A stretch of 64,000 bases of DNA from JAASSS01 sp021767745 (GCA_034189165.1 JAXHVN010000028.1:7988-71987), one strand, 5' to 3'. Numbered from the stretch's first letter, positions 17,601 to 27,734 are shown. Notes: a model not told the origin generated them from the sequence alone. Made by a program: numbers and translations.

Positions 17601-18254
17601 ATGTTCACCGGGCTGATTCAGGCGGTCGGCCGGCTGCGCGAGCGCCAGCCGCGGGGCGGCGATGTGCGGTTGTGGATCGACGGTCTGGGCGCCGCCGGCG
17701 AGGGCGTGCGGCTGGGCGACAGTCTCAGCGTCAACGGCGCCTGCCTGACCGCCGTCGAGCTCGCCGGCGATGCCTTTGCCGCCGACGTCTCGCGCGAGAC
17801 GCTTGCCCACACCACGCTCGGCACGCTCGCGCCCGGCGCGCCGGTGAACCTCGAGCCGGCGCTGCGCCTGGGCGACCGACTCGGCGGGCATCTGGTGACC
17901 GGGCATGTCGATGGCGTCGGCCGGCTGCGTGAGGTGCGTGAGGACGCGCGCTCGTGGCGACTGGCAATCGAGGTGCCGAGCGCACTGCGCCGCTATCTCG
18001 CAGCCAAGGGTTCGGTGTGCGTCGACGGCGTGAGCCTGACGGTGAACGCGGTGGTCGCCGACGGCTTCGACGTCAACATCGTGCCGCACACGGCAACCCA
18101 TACCACGCTCGGCGGCTATCGGCCCGGGCAGCCGGTGAACCTGGAGGTGGACGTGATCGCCCGCTATCTGGAGGCGCTGCTGCAGGGGCGCCGGCCGGCC
18201 GGGCTCGATGCCGCCGCGCTGGCCCGTGCCGGCTTCGGCGCAACGCAGGACTGA
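17601..18254 (+). CDS. ribE: Riboflavin synthase, alpha subunit
   Basis: 217 aa, last enzyme of riboflavin synthesis (two lumazines give riboflavin plus pyrimidine). Two internally homologous lumazine-binding repeats are visible: MFTGLIQAVG...LSVNGACLTAVEL...VSRETLAHTTLG and GHLVTGHVDGVG...VCVDGVSLTVNAV...IVPHTATHTTLG. Starts 4 bases after ribD. Complete and of standard length. Confidence 0.97.
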   Translation: MFTGLIQAVGRLRERQPRGGDVRLWIDGLGAAGEGVRLGDSLSVNGACLTAVELAGDAFAADVSRETLAHTTLGTLAPGAPVNLEPALRLGDRLGGHLVTGHVDGVGRLREVREDARSWRLAIEVPSALRRYLAAKGSVCVDGVSLTVNAVVADGFDVNIVPHTATHTTLGGYRPGQPVNLEVDVIARYLEALLQGRRPAGLDAAALARAGFGATQD

Positions 18255-18255
18255 C

Positions 18256-19377
18256 ATGAGCACAGAGTGCGGCGAGGGTCTCGACCCGATCGAGGACATC
18301 ATCGACGACATCCGCCGTGGGCGGATGGTGGTCGTCATGGACGATGAGGACCGGGAGAACGAGGGCGATCTGGTAATGGCCGCGGTGCACACCCAGGCCG
18401 AGGACATCAACTTCATGGCCCGCTACGGGCGCGGCCTGATCTGCCTGACGCTCACGCCGCAGCGCTGCCGCCAGCTGCGGCTGCCGTTGATGGTCAGCGA
18501 CACGGACGAGAAGCACACCACGAACTTCACCGTCTCGATCGAGGCCGCCACCGGCGTCACCACCGGCATCTCCGCCGCCGACCGGGCGCGCACCGTGCAG
18601 GCGGCCGTGCGGGCCAGTGCGGTGCCGGAGGATCTGGTCTCGCCCGGCCACATCTTCCCGCTGATGGCGCAGTCCGGCGGCGTGCTGGCACGGGCCGGCC
18701 ATACCGAGGCGGGTTGCGACCTCGCGCGGCTGGCGGGGCTGGAACCGGCCGCGGTCATCGTCGAGATCCTGAACGAGGACGGCACCATGGCGCGCCGGCC
18801 CGAGCTGGAGCAGTTCGCCCGGGAGCACGGGCTGAAGATCGGCACCGTGGCGGACCTGATCCGCTACCGGCTGGCGCACGAGACCACCGTCGCACGCGGG
18901 CCGCAGGCGCCCGTGCACACGCCACATGGGCCGTTCCAGTTGATCGCCTTCGAGGATCTGCTGCACCGCACGGTGCACCTGGCGCTGGTGTACGGCACCA
19001 TCGACGGCAACCGGCCGGTGCCGGTGCGGGTCCACGTGCAGCACACGCTGGCCGATCTGCTCACCGTGGAGGAGGCGCGGGCAGGCTGGCCGCTCGATGC
19101 CGCCATGGCGCGCATCGCCCGGGAGGGCAGCGGCGTGCTGCTGATCCTGCGCCAGCCCGAGCCCGCGCACGCGCTGTTCGAGCAGATCCGCGCGCTGGAA
19201 GCGGGGCAGGGCGGTGTCGCCGGCGGCCAGGCGAGCGGCGTGCTGCGCACCTATGGCACCGGCGCGCAGATCCTGAAATCGCTGGGCGTGCGGCAGATGC
19301 GGGTGCTCAGCGCGCCGCGACGGCTGCAGGGACTGTCCGGCTTCGGTCTGGAGATCGTCGACTACATCGACGACTGA
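18256..19377 (+). CDS. ribBX: 3,4-dihydroxy-2-butanone-4-phosphate synthase fused to a degenerate GTP cyclohydrolase II domain (RibBX type)
   Basis: 373 aa. The N-terminal RibB domain (1-205) is intact: MDDEDRENEGDLVMAA and the HTEAGCDLARLAG region hold the metal and substrate residues. The C-terminal domain (about 215-373) has the RibA fold pattern and keeps YGTGAQILKSLGV, but the zinc-binding segment (normally ECLTGD...RCDCG) is replaced at about 258-281 by sequence with no cysteine, so GTP cyclohydrolase II activity is not expected. Such RibBX hybrids are known in Proteobacteria; a separate RibA would be needed elsewhere. Starts 2 bases after ribE, so is part of the rib operon. Confidence 0.93.
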   Translation: MSTECGEGLDPIEDIIDDIRRGRMVVVMDDEDRENEGDLVMAAVHTQAEDINFMARYGRGLICLTLTPQRCRQLRLPLMVSDTDEKHTTNFTVSIEAATGVTTGISAADRARTVQAAVRASAVPEDLVSPGHIFPLMAQSGGVLARAGHTEAGCDLARLAGLEPAAVIVEILNEDGTMARRPELEQFAREHGLKIGTVADLIRYRLAHETTVARGPQAPVHTPHGPFQLIAFEDLLHRTVHLALVYGTIDGNRPVPVRVHVQHTLADLLTVEEARAGWPLDAAMARIAREGSGVLLILRQPEPAHALFEQIRALEAGQGGVAGGQASGVLRTYGTGAQILKSLGVRQMRVLSAPRRLQGLSGFGLEIVDYIDD

Positions 19378-19413
19378 GGGAGACACCATGTACCGGTACA
19401 CGAGGAGCCGCCC

Positions 19414-19905
19414 ATGACGGCCAGCGAGGGGATCGGCCGCTGCATCGAGGGGCGGTTCGACGGCAAGGGACAGGCGCGCATCGCCCTGCTGGCAGCGCGG
19501 TTCAACGACTTCATCGTCAACGCCCTGATCGGAGGCGCCGAGGACGCGCTGCGCCGCCACGGAGTGCCGGCCGCGAACGTCTCGCTCGTGCGGGTGCCGG
19601 GCGCCTTCGAGATGCCGGTGGCCGCCGCCGGCCTCGTGCAGCGGGCGGATGTCGATGCGGTGATCGCGCTCGGCGCGGTAATCCGCGGCTCCACGCCGCA
19701 CTTCGACTACGTCGCCGGCAGCTGTGTGCGCGGACTGGCGCAGGTCGCCGAGCGCAGTGGCAAGCCGGTGATCCTCGGCGTGCTGACCACCGACACCATC
19801 GAGCAGGCGATCGAGCGGGCGGGCACGAAGGCCGGCAACAAAGGCTTCGAGGCCGCCGTCTCCGCGCTGGAAATGGTCGATCTGATGCGCCAGCTGGCGC
19901 AGTGA
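19414..19905 (+). CDS. ribH: 6,7-dimethyl-8-ribityllumazine synthase
   Basis: 163 aa. It condenses the RibB and RibD products into lumazine. Motifs are AARFNDFIVNALIGGA, VRVPGAFEMPVAA, GAVIRGSTPHFDYVAGSC, and GVLTTDTIEQAIERAGTKAGNKG with the conserved Arg/His neighbourhood. A GAGGAG Shine-Dalgarno precedes the ATG. The nusB ATG shares one base with its stop codon (TGATG). Confidence 0.97.
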   Translation: MTASEGIGRCIEGRFDGKGQARIALLAARFNDFIVNALIGGAEDALRRHGVPAANVSLVRVPGAFEMPVAAAGLVQRADVDAVIALGAVIRGSTPHFDYVAGSCVRGLAQVAERSGKPVILGVLTTDTIEQAIERAGTKAGNKGFEAAVSALEMVDLMRQLAQ

Positions 19906-20402
19906 TGGCGGCGGGTCGGCAGCCAGACCAGCCGCAGCCAGGCCAGCCGCGCCGGCCGCGGGGTTCGCGGCGCTCACGCGCCCGGCGGCTGGCCATGCAG
20001 GCGATCTACCAGTGGCAGCTCAATCCGCAGCCGGCGGCGGGGCTGATCGCCGAATACGACGCCCAGTCGGACATGGACGGTGCCGACCGCTCGCTGTTCG
20101 CCGAGCTGGTGCAGGGCGTGGTGCGGGATCCGGCGGCGCTCGACGCGCAGCTCGAGCCGCATCTGGATCGGCCGGCCACGCAGGTCGATCCGCTCGAGCA
20201 CGCCCTGTTGCTGCTCGGGGTGGAGGAGCTGCTGCGGCAGCCGGCCGTGCCGGCGCTGGTCGTGCTCAACGAGTACATCGAGCTGGCCAAGCAGTACGGC
20301 GCACAGAAGAGCCACGCCTACATCAACGGCGTGCTTGAGCCGGTCGCACGTACGCTGCGGCCGGCGGAATTCAAGGATCTGCCGCGACGCGAGCGGCAGT
20401 GA
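19905..20402 (+). CDS. nusB: Transcription antitermination factor NusB
   Basis: 165 aa. NusB binds boxA RNA with NusE and supports rRNA antitermination. The all-helical core begins RSRARRLAMQAIYQWQLN and ends with VLNEYIELAKQYGAQKSHAYINGVLEPV, the family's C-terminal signature. The first 25 residues form a basic, Pro/Gln-rich extension. Coupled to ribH by TGATG; ribH-nusB-thiL-pgpA is a common gammaproteobacterial order. Confidence 0.95.
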   Translation: MAAGRQPDQPQPGQPRRPRGSRRSRARRLAMQAIYQWQLNPQPAAGLIAEYDAQSDMDGADRSLFAELVQGVVRDPAALDAQLEPHLDRPATQVDPLEHALLLLGVEELLRQPAVPALVVLNEYIELAKQYGAQKSHAYINGVLEPVARTLRPAEFKDLPRRERQ

Positions 20403-20424
20403 GGCCGGCGCGGCGGGCGGGACG

Positions 20425-21408
20425 ATGAGCGACGAATTCAGCCTGATCGAGCGCCATCTGCGCCGGCCGGCCGGCCGGTCGGACGTGCTCCTGGCCGGTG
20501 GCGACGACGCCGCGCTGGTCGCGGTGCCCGCCGACAGCCTGCTGGTCGTCACCACCGACATGTTGGTCGCCGGCGTGCACTTCGAGGCGGAAGCGCCGGC
20601 CGCGGCGGTCGGCCACAAGGCGCTGGCGGTGAACCTCAGCGACCTGGCCGCGATGGGGGCCGCGCCGGCCTGGGTGAGCCTGGCGCTGACGCTGCCGGCG
20701 CCGGCGTCGGAGGACTGGCTCGCCGACTTTGCCGAGGGCTTCTACGCTCTGGCCGATGCGGCCGGCGTCGCGCTGATCGGCGGCGACCTGACGCAAGGGC
20801 CGCTGAGTCTGTGTGTGCAGGCACTGGGCCTGCTGCCGGCAGCGGCCGGGGCGCTGCGCCGCGAGGGCGCGAACGTCGGCGATTTGGTCTGCGTTACCGG
20901 CACGCTCGGTGATGCGGCGCTGGCCCTGGCATGTTCACTCGGCGGCGCGAAGACACCGGCCGATGCCGATGCCGCCTTCCTGCAGCAACGCCTGCAGCAG
21001 CCGTGGCCGCGCCTTGGCGCTGGCGTGGCGCTGCGGCCGCTGGCGAGCGCCGGCATCGATGTGTCCGACGGCCTGATCGCCGATCTCGGCCACATCTGCC
21101 GCGCCAGCGGCGTGGGCGCGATCATCGAGCAGGCCCAGCTGCCGCTGTCCGCTGCCGCCCGGGCCACCGCCGGCGCTGCGGGCCTGGACGTGCTCGAGGC
21201 CGCCCTCTACGGCGGCGATGACTACGAGCTGTGCGTGACGGTGCCGCCGGCGGCTCTGGCCGCGGCGCAGCGGGCGGTGGCCGCCAGCGAGTTCCTCGGC
21301 CTGACGCCGATCGGGCGTATCGTCGCCGAGCCCGGCATCCGGCTGCAGGCGGCGGACGGCGGCCTGCACGCGCCGCGTCCGCAGGTCGGCTACCGCCACT
21401 TCGGCTGA
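20425..21408 (+). CDS. thiL: Thiamine-monophosphate kinase
   Basis: 327 aa. It phosphorylates thiamine monophosphate to the active diphosphate. The PurM-like fold shows the N-terminal DEFSLIERHL, GGDDAAL (metal and ATP), TTDMLVAGVHF, NLSDLAAMGA, GGDLTQG and DVSDGLIADLGHI, plus ALYGGDDYELC near the C-terminus. Standard length. Starts 22 bases after nusB; pgpA follows after 8 bases. Confidence 0.96.
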   Translation: MSDEFSLIERHLRRPAGRSDVLLAGGDDAALVAVPADSLLVVTTDMLVAGVHFEAEAPAAAVGHKALAVNLSDLAAMGAAPAWVSLALTLPAPASEDWLADFAEGFYALADAAGVALIGGDLTQGPLSLCVQALGLLPAAAGALRREGANVGDLVCVTGTLGDAALALACSLGGAKTPADADAAFLQQRLQQPWPRLGAGVALRPLASAGIDVSDGLIADLGHICRASGVGAIIEQAQLPLSAAARATAGAAGLDVLEAALYGGDDYELCVTVPPAALAAAQRAVAASEFLGLTPIGRIVAEPGIRLQAADGGLHAPRPQVGYRHFG

Positions 21409-21416
21409 GCAGGGGC

Positions 21417-21965
21417 GTGGGTCGGCAGTCGGCATCGGGCAAGCGCACCGCGCGCCAGCCGCACGTGATCGGCCATCCGCCGCCGGCACGCGTGCTGCGT
21501 CAGCCGGCGCTGTTCATCGCCACGCTCGGCGGCGCCGGCCTGGCGCGGCGGGCGCCGGGGACCGCCGGGACCGCCGTGTCCGTGCCGGTGCTGCTGGTGC
21601 TGGCGCCGCTGGGGCTGCCGGTCTACTACGCGGTGCTGGCCGCGGCGTTCGTGCTCGGCTGGTGGGCCTGTGCCCAGGCGGAGCGCCGGCTGGGCTTCCA
21701 CGATCATCCGGCCGTGGTCTGGGATGAACTGGTCGGCTATCTGCTGACGGCGCTGCCGGCACTGCATCTAGGCTGGGAGCCGGGCTGGGGGCTGGCGCTG
21801 TGGGCCTTCGTCGCCTTCCGGGTTTGCGACATCGCCAAGCCCTGGCCGGTGAGCCTGGCCGACCGGCGCATCGGCGGCGGGCTCGGCACCATGGTCGATG
21901 ACATGCTGGCGGCGGTCTACGCCGCCGCCCTGCTGCTCGCCGGTCTGGTGTGGCTGACGCCCTAG
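21417..21965 (+). CDS. pgpA: Phosphatidylglycerophosphatase A
   Basis: About 182 aa, inner-membrane enzyme that dephosphorylates PGP to phosphatidylglycerol. Motifs are ATLGGAGLARRAPGTAGT, HDHPAVVWDELVGYLLTA, FRVCDIAKPWPV and GGGLGTMVDDMLAAVYA. The start is unsure: GTG at 21417 gives the usual short cytoplasmic N-terminus, and GTG at 21465 is the alternative; neither has an ideal ribosome binding site. Last gene of the glyA-to-pgpA run; convergent with folE2. Confidence 0.9.
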   Translation: MGRQSASGKRTARQPHVIGHPPPARVLRQPALFIATLGGAGLARRAPGTAGTAVSVPVLLVLAPLGLPVYYAVLAAAFVLGWWACAQAERRLGFHDHPAVVWDELVGYLLTALPALHLGWEPGWGLALWAFVAFRVCDIAKPWPVSLADRRIGGGLGTMVDDMLAAVYAAALLLAGLVWLTP

Positions 21966-21984
21966 CCGGCGCCGCGGGGGCGGG

Positions 21985-22809
21985 TCAGCCGGCCGAGGTC
22001 TTGTCCCGCGCGATGCGGGCGTAGGCCGAGTGGTTGTGGATGGACTCGAAGTTCTCCGATTCCACCACATAGCCCAGCACCCGCGGTTCGGCGTCCAGGC
22101 GGGCGGCGACATCGCGCACCGCATCCTCGACGAACTTCGGGTTGTCGTAGGCGCGCTCGGTGACGAACTTCTCGTCGGGCCGCTTCAGCAGGCCGTAGAG
22201 TTCGGAGGAGGCCTCGGCCTCGGCCAGCTCGATCAGTTCCTCGATCCAGATGTCGCCGGCGCAGCCGACCTCGATCGTGAGGTGCGAACGCTGGTTATGC
22301 GCTCCATAGCGCGAGATCTCCTTCGAGCAGGGGCACAGGCTGGTGACCGGCACCTGCACCTTGATGAAGGTCTCGATGCCGCCCTCCACCGATTCGGCCC
22401 GTAGCGTCACCTCGTAATCCATCAGGCTTTCCACCCCCGACACCGGCGCGGCCTTGCGGCGGTAGTAGGGGAAGCGGATGGTGAGATAGCCGCGCTCGGC
22501 CTCGAGGCGGTCGATCATCATCTCCGCCAGCGGCGCCAGGTCGCTCACCGCCAGCTCCACGTCCTGACGCTCGGCCAGGATCGCGACGAAGCGCGACATG
22601 TGCGTGCCCTTCTGGTGGTGGGGCAGGCTGACGTACATGTCGAATGTCGCCACGGTCGGCACGGCGCTGGCGGCGCGGTCGCGCACCTGCAGCGGATGGC
22701 GGATGTCCTTGATGCCGACCCGGTCGATCGGGATGCGGCGCGCGTCTGCGCTGCCCTGGACGTCGGCGATCTCGCTGTGAACAGCGGCCGGTTCGCGCAT
22801 CTGACTCAT
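21985..22809 (-). CDS. folE2: GTP cyclohydrolase FolE2 (type IB)
   Basis: 274 aa. It converts GTP to 7,8-dihydroneopterin triphosphate, the entry to folate and queuosine. Features are VGIKDIRHPLQV, FDMYVSLPHHQKGTHMSRF, VPVTSLCPCSKEISRYGAHNQRSHLTIEV with the conserved Cys/Glu/His active-site residues, and ENFESIHNHSAYARI. ATG at 22809 has a GAGGAAG site upstream. Lies 160 bases downstream of queD on the same strand. FolE2 paralogues are often used under zinc limitation, but no Zur-type operator was recognised here. Confidence 0.95.
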   Translation of the reverse strand: MSQMREPAAVHSEIADVQGSADARRIPIDRVGIKDIRHPLQVRDRAASAVPTVATFDMYVSLPHHQKGTHMSRFVAILAERQDVELAVSDLAPLAEMMIDRLEAERGYLTIRFPYYRRKAAPVSGVESLMDYEVTLRAESVEGGIETFIKVQVPVTSLCPCSKEISRYGAHNQRSHLTIEVGCAGDIWIEELIELAEAEASSELYGLLKRPDEKFVTERAYDNPKFVEDAVRDVAARLDAEPRVLGYVVESENFESIHNHSAYARIARDKTSAG

Positions 22810-22969
22810 CTGGCTTCCTCGTCCTGGCGCCGTGTCCGGCTGGCACGGCCCGCGCCCGCGCCGGTTGCCGCCGCGGACGCTGCCTGCGGGCGGTGCCGGT
22901 GGGCCTGTTCGCTAATGTGGACCGTCATTGTCCGGCTTGGTGCGCGGCAAGTCCACGCGCCGCATGGCC

Positions 22970-23350
22970 TCAGCGGCGTTCGTAACGCACGCAGGCCCGG
23001 TCGGTCTCCCACAGGGTGACGGCATGCACCGCGAGCCCCGGCGCGTTCAGCCGCTCGGTGAGCTCGGCGTAGAAGTACGCGGCGATGTTCTCGGCGGTCG
23101 GGTTGCGCGTATCGAATGGCGGGATGTCGTTCAGGTAGCGATGATCGAGCTGCGCGGCGATCTCGCGCGCGGCCTGCTTGATCCGCTTGAAGTCGACCGC
23201 CATGCCGAGCTCGTCGAGCTCGCTGGCCTGCACCTCGACCTCGACCTTCCAGTTGTGCCCGTGCATCCGCTGGCACGCCCCGGGATAGCCGCGCAGCGTA
23301 TGGGCGGAGGCGAACTCGCTGAGGATCTTGAGGGTATAGCAGGCGTCCAT
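22970..23350 (-). CDS. queD: 6-carboxytetrahydropterin synthase QueD
   Basis: 126 aa. It converts dihydroneopterin triphosphate to 6-carboxytetrahydropterin on the way to 7-deazaguanines (queuosine). Zinc ligands H17, H30 and H32 (SEFASAHTLR, MHGHNWKVEV) and the catalytic Cys26 are present, with the LDHRYLND and NPTAENIAAYFY segments further on. The ATG at 23350 is preferred over an in-frame TTG nine codons upstream. Follows mutS by 51 bases; with FolE2 it supplies the first two steps of the pathway that QueA and Tgt (also in this window) finish. Confidence 0.93.
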   Translation of the reverse strand: MDACYTLKILSEFASAHTLRGYPGACQRMHGHNWKVEVEVQASELDELGMAVDFKRIKQAAREIAAQLDHRYLNDIPPFDTRNPTAENIAAYFYAELTERLNAPGLAVHAVTLWETDRACVRYERR

Positions 23351-23401
23351 CGACTGGCTCTCGAGGCTAACCCACAAGACTAGCGCGGGCCGATGACGTG
23401 C

Positions 23402-25993
23402 TCAAGCGTCCGGCGCTTTCCCGGTCAGCGCCGCACGCAGCTCGTAGAGCAGCTCGAGCGCCTGGCGGGGCGTCAGCGCATCCGGCTCGCACTCGCGCAA
23501 CCGGGCCAGCACCGGATGCGGCCGGGCGGCGAACAGCTCGAGCTGCGCCGCCGCCCGGCCGGCCGTCGGCGTTGCCAGCGCGCCCGGCTCGCGCTCCAGC
23601 GCCGCCAGCCGCTCGCGGGCACGGGCCAGCACCGGCGCCGGCAGGCCGGCGAGCGCCGCCACGTGCAGACCGTAGCTGCGGTCGGCCGGCCCGGGGCGCA
23701 CGGCGTGCAGCAGCACCAGCGATTCGGCGGTCTCGGCGACTTGCAGGTGCACGTTGGCGACGCCCTCCAGCTGCTGGGCGAGCGCGGTCAGCTCGAAGTA
23801 GTGCGTGGCGAACAGCGTCATCGCGCCGAGCTGCTGCAGGTGTTCGGCGCAGGCCCAGGCGAGCGACAGGCCGTCGTAGGTGCTGGTGCCGCGGCCGATC
23901 TCGTCCATGATCACCAGGCTCTGCGGGCCGGCGTGGTGCAGGATCTGCGCGGTCTCGATCATCTCCACCATGAAGGTCGAGTGGCCGGCAGCGAGGTCGT
24001 CCGCCGCGCCGATGCGCGTGAAGATGCGATCGACCGGGCCGATGCGCGCCGCGGTGGCCGGCACGAAGCTGCCGATGTGGGCGAGCAGCACGATCAGCGC
24101 GTTCTGGCGCATGTAGGTGCTCTTGCCGCCCATGTTCGGGCCGGTGATCACCAGCAGGCGCTGGCGCCCGTCCAGACACAGGTCGTTGGCGATGAAGCCC
24201 GCCTCCAGCACCGCCTCGACCACCGGATGCCGGCCGGCCTCGATCTCGATGCCCGGCGTCGGCGCCAGCACCGGCGGGTGCCAGTCCAGCGTCACCGCCC
24301 GTTCGGCCAGGCAGCCGAGCACGTCGAGGCAGGCCAGCGCCTCGGCGGTGTCCTGCAGCGCGGGCAGGGCCTCGGCGGCCGCCTCCACCAGCGCGTCGAA
24401 CAGCACCTTCTCCCGGATCAGCGCCCGTTCGCGGGCCCCGAGGATGCGGTCCTCGTACTGCTTGAGCTCCTCGGTGATGTAGCGCTCGGTGTGCTTGAGC
24501 GTCTGCCGGCGGCTGTAGTGGGCCGGCACCCGCGCGCTGTGCTGACGCGGCACCTCGAGATAGAACCCGTGCACCCGGTTGTAACCGGCCCTGAGACTGG
24601 CGATGCCGCTGGCGACCTGCTCCCTCGCGGCCAGCGCGTCGAGGAACTCGCCCTGGTCCACACCCAGCGCCCGCTCGGCATCGAGCTCGGCGTCGTAGCC
24701 GTCGGCGATGACGCCGCCATCCTTCAGCGTCAGCGGGGGCGCTGCCACCAGTGCCGTGCCAAGTGTGGCCGCCAGCGCCGGCTGCTCGACCAGCCGCGCC
24801 GCCAGGGCCTCGAGTAGCGCGGCGGCCGGCGCCGCCAGCACCCGGCGCACCGGCGCCAGCGCGGCAAGTGCCTGGCGCAGCGCGGACAGATCACGCGGGC
24901 GCGCGCTGCGCAGCGCGATCCGCCCGAGCACGCGCTCGAGATCGCCGATGGGCGCCAACGCTTCGGCCAGCTGCAGATACTGGGATTGCTGCTGCAGTGC
25001 CGCCAGCGCGGCATGCCGGGCCCGCAGAGCGTCCTGATCCCGCAGCGGCTGGCCGAGCCAGCGCCGCAGCATCCGGGCGCCCATCGGCGTGCGGGTGCGA
25101 TCGAGCAGCCGGATCAGCGAGTGATCGGCGCCGCGCAGGGGCGTATCGAGCTCGAGGTTGCGGCGGGTGACGCCATCGAGCTGCAGATAGTCCTGCGAAT
25201 GCTCGCGACGCAGGCCGCGTATATGGGTCGGTGCCTCCTGCCCGGTGAGGGCGACGTAGCGCAGCAGCGCGCCGGCGGCGGCGCTGGCGGCATCGGGGCC
25301 GTCGATGCCGAAGCCGCACAGGTCGCGGGTGCCGAACTGCTCGCACAGCAGCCGGTGATTGCTGAGGGCGTCGAACTCCCATGGCGGCCGGCGCACGAGC
25401 TGGGGCTGCGCGGCCAGCGCCGGCGGGGGCGAGGTGCGCTCGTCGAGCAGCACCTCGGCCGGCTGCAGGCGCTCGAGCTCGGGCGCAAGGTCCGCCGCCG
25501 GCAGCGGGCCCATCACGTGCAGTCGGCCGCCGGCGAGGTCCAGCCAGGCAAGCGTGTAGGCCGCGCCGTCCGGCGCCGGCGCCATCGCCAGCAGCAACGC
25601 CTCGCGTCGCGACTCCAGCAGGGCCTCGTCGGTGACCGTGCCGGGCGTGAGGATGCGCACCACCGCGCGTTCCATCGGCGCCCGCGCCGTCGCGGCGCCG
25701 ACCTGCTCGCAGATCGCGACCGATTCGCCGAGCCGCAGCAGGCGGGCCAGGTAACTCTCGGCCGCATGCACCGGCACGCCGGCCATCGGGATCGGTGCGC
25801 CGGCGGATTCGCCGCGGGTGGTCAGGGTGATGTCCAGCAGGCCGGCGACACGGCGGGCGTCCTCGTAGAACAGCTCGTAGAAGTCCCCCATCCGATAGAA
25901 TAGGAGCCGGTCGGGCTGCTCGGCCTTGAGCCGCAGGTACTGACGGATCATCGGCGTGTGCGCGGGGTCGATCTCGGGTGCGTCGCGGGTCAT
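23402..25993 (-). CDS. mutS: DNA mismatch repair protein MutS
   Basis: 863 aa. It recognises mismatches and starts repair with MutL. The N-terminal mismatch-binding motif GDFYELF has F38-Y39-E40 (the F-x-E wedge). The Walker A GPNMGGKSTYMRQ lies near residue 616, followed by MDEIGRGTSTYDGLSLAWA (Walker B/signature) and FATHYFELT. Length is normal. Divergent from pncC. The C-terminal helix region used for tetramerisation (QALELLYELRAAL) is present. Confidence 0.97.
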   Translation of the reverse strand: MTRDAPEIDPAHTPMIRQYLRLKAEQPDRLLFYRMGDFYELFYEDARRVAGLLDITLTTRGESAGAPIPMAGVPVHAAESYLARLLRLGESVAICEQVGAATARAPMERAVVRILTPGTVTDEALLESRREALLLAMAPAPDGAAYTLAWLDLAGGRLHVMGPLPAADLAPELERLQPAEVLLDERTSPPPALAAQPQLVRRPPWEFDALSNHRLLCEQFGTRDLCGFGIDGPDAASAAAGALLRYVALTGQEAPTHIRGLRREHSQDYLQLDGVTRRNLELDTPLRGADHSLIRLLDRTRTPMGARMLRRWLGQPLRDQDALRARHAALAALQQQSQYLQLAEALAPIGDLERVLGRIALRSARPRDLSALRQALAALAPVRRVLAAPAAALLEALAARLVEQPALAATLGTALVAAPPLTLKDGGVIADGYDAELDAERALGVDQGEFLDALAAREQVASGIASLRAGYNRVHGFYLEVPRQHSARVPAHYSRRQTLKHTERYITEELKQYEDRILGARERALIREKVLFDALVEAAAEALPALQDTAEALACLDVLGCLAERAVTLDWHPPVLAPTPGIEIEAGRHPVVEAVLEAGFIANDLCLDGRQRLLVITGPNMGGKSTYMRQNALIVLLAHIGSFVPATAARIGPVDRIFTRIGAADDLAAGHSTFMVEMIETAQILHHAGPQSLVIMDEIGRGTSTYDGLSLAWACAEHLQQLGAMTLFATHYFELTALAQQLEGVANVHLQVAETAESLVLLHAVRPGPADRSYGLHVAALAGLPAPVLARARERLAALEREPGALATPTAGRAAAQLELFAARPHPVLARLRECEPDALTPRQALELLYELRAALTGKAPDA

Positions 25994-26118
25994 GCGAGGT
26001 TCGTCGGCGGCGGTCGGTGGCCTGCCGGCGCAGGGGCGTCGGACAGCGGACCGGGGCGGCTCAAACTAGGCACCGTTGGCTGCCGGCGCAACTGCCGGCG
26101 TGGCAGGCAGGATCGTCG

Positions 26119-26631
26119 ATGGCAACGTGCGAGACAGTCGAGCCGCTGGTGCAGCGCCTGGCGGACGAGCTGCGCGCCCGGCACCTGCGTCTGGTGGTGG
26201 CGGAATCCTGTACCGGCGGTCTGCTCGCCGCCGCGCTTACGGCGTTGCCCGGCAGCTCGGCCTGGTTCGATCGGGGTCTGGTCACCTACAGCAATGCGGC
26301 CAAGACCGCGCTGCTGGGCGTGCCGGCCACGATGCTGGCGCGCTGCGGCGCGGTCAGCGAGCCGGTGGCGCGGCAGATGGCCAGCGGCGCCCTGCACAAC
26401 GGCGCGGCCGACCTCGCAGTGGCCATCACCGGTATCGCCGGGCCGGAGGGCGGCACGCCCGACAAGCCCGTGGGCACGGTCTGGATCGCCTGGGCGGCCC
26501 GGTCGCGTACCCCCGCATCCCGGTGCTACCTTTTCGAGGGTGAGCGCGCGCAGGTGCGCGCGGCGAGCGTGCGCGCGGCGCTGGAGGGGTTGATCCCGCT
26601 CGCCGGCGGGCAGCCCGCCGCCGGGCGCTGA
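26119..26631 (+). CDS. pncC: Nicotinamide-nucleotide amidohydrolase PncC (CinA C-terminal domain protein)
   Basis: 170 aa, equivalent to the stand-alone CinA C-terminal domain, which deamidates NMN to recycle pyridine nucleotides. Motifs are VVAESCTGGLLAAALT with the catalytic Ser, GLVTYSNAAKTALLGV, and VAITGIAGPEGGTPDKPVGTVWIA. Start ATG at 26119; the longer reading upstream overlaps mutS antisense. Found directly before recA, as in many gammaproteobacteria. Confidence 0.94.
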   Translation: MATCETVEPLVQRLADELRARHLRLVVAESCTGGLLAAALTALPGSSAWFDRGLVTYSNAAKTALLGVPATMLARCGAVSEPVARQMASGALHNGAADLAVAITGIAGPEGGTPDKPVGTVWIAWAARSRTPASRCYLFEGERAQVRAASVRAALEGLIPLAGGQPAAGR

Positions 26632-26690
26632 GGCAGACGGACAACAACGACACGCAGGCGCCCGCCGGGGCGCGAAGCAGCAGGTAGACG

Positions 26691-27708
<1,018 letters not shown>

Positions 27709-27734
<26 letters not shown>

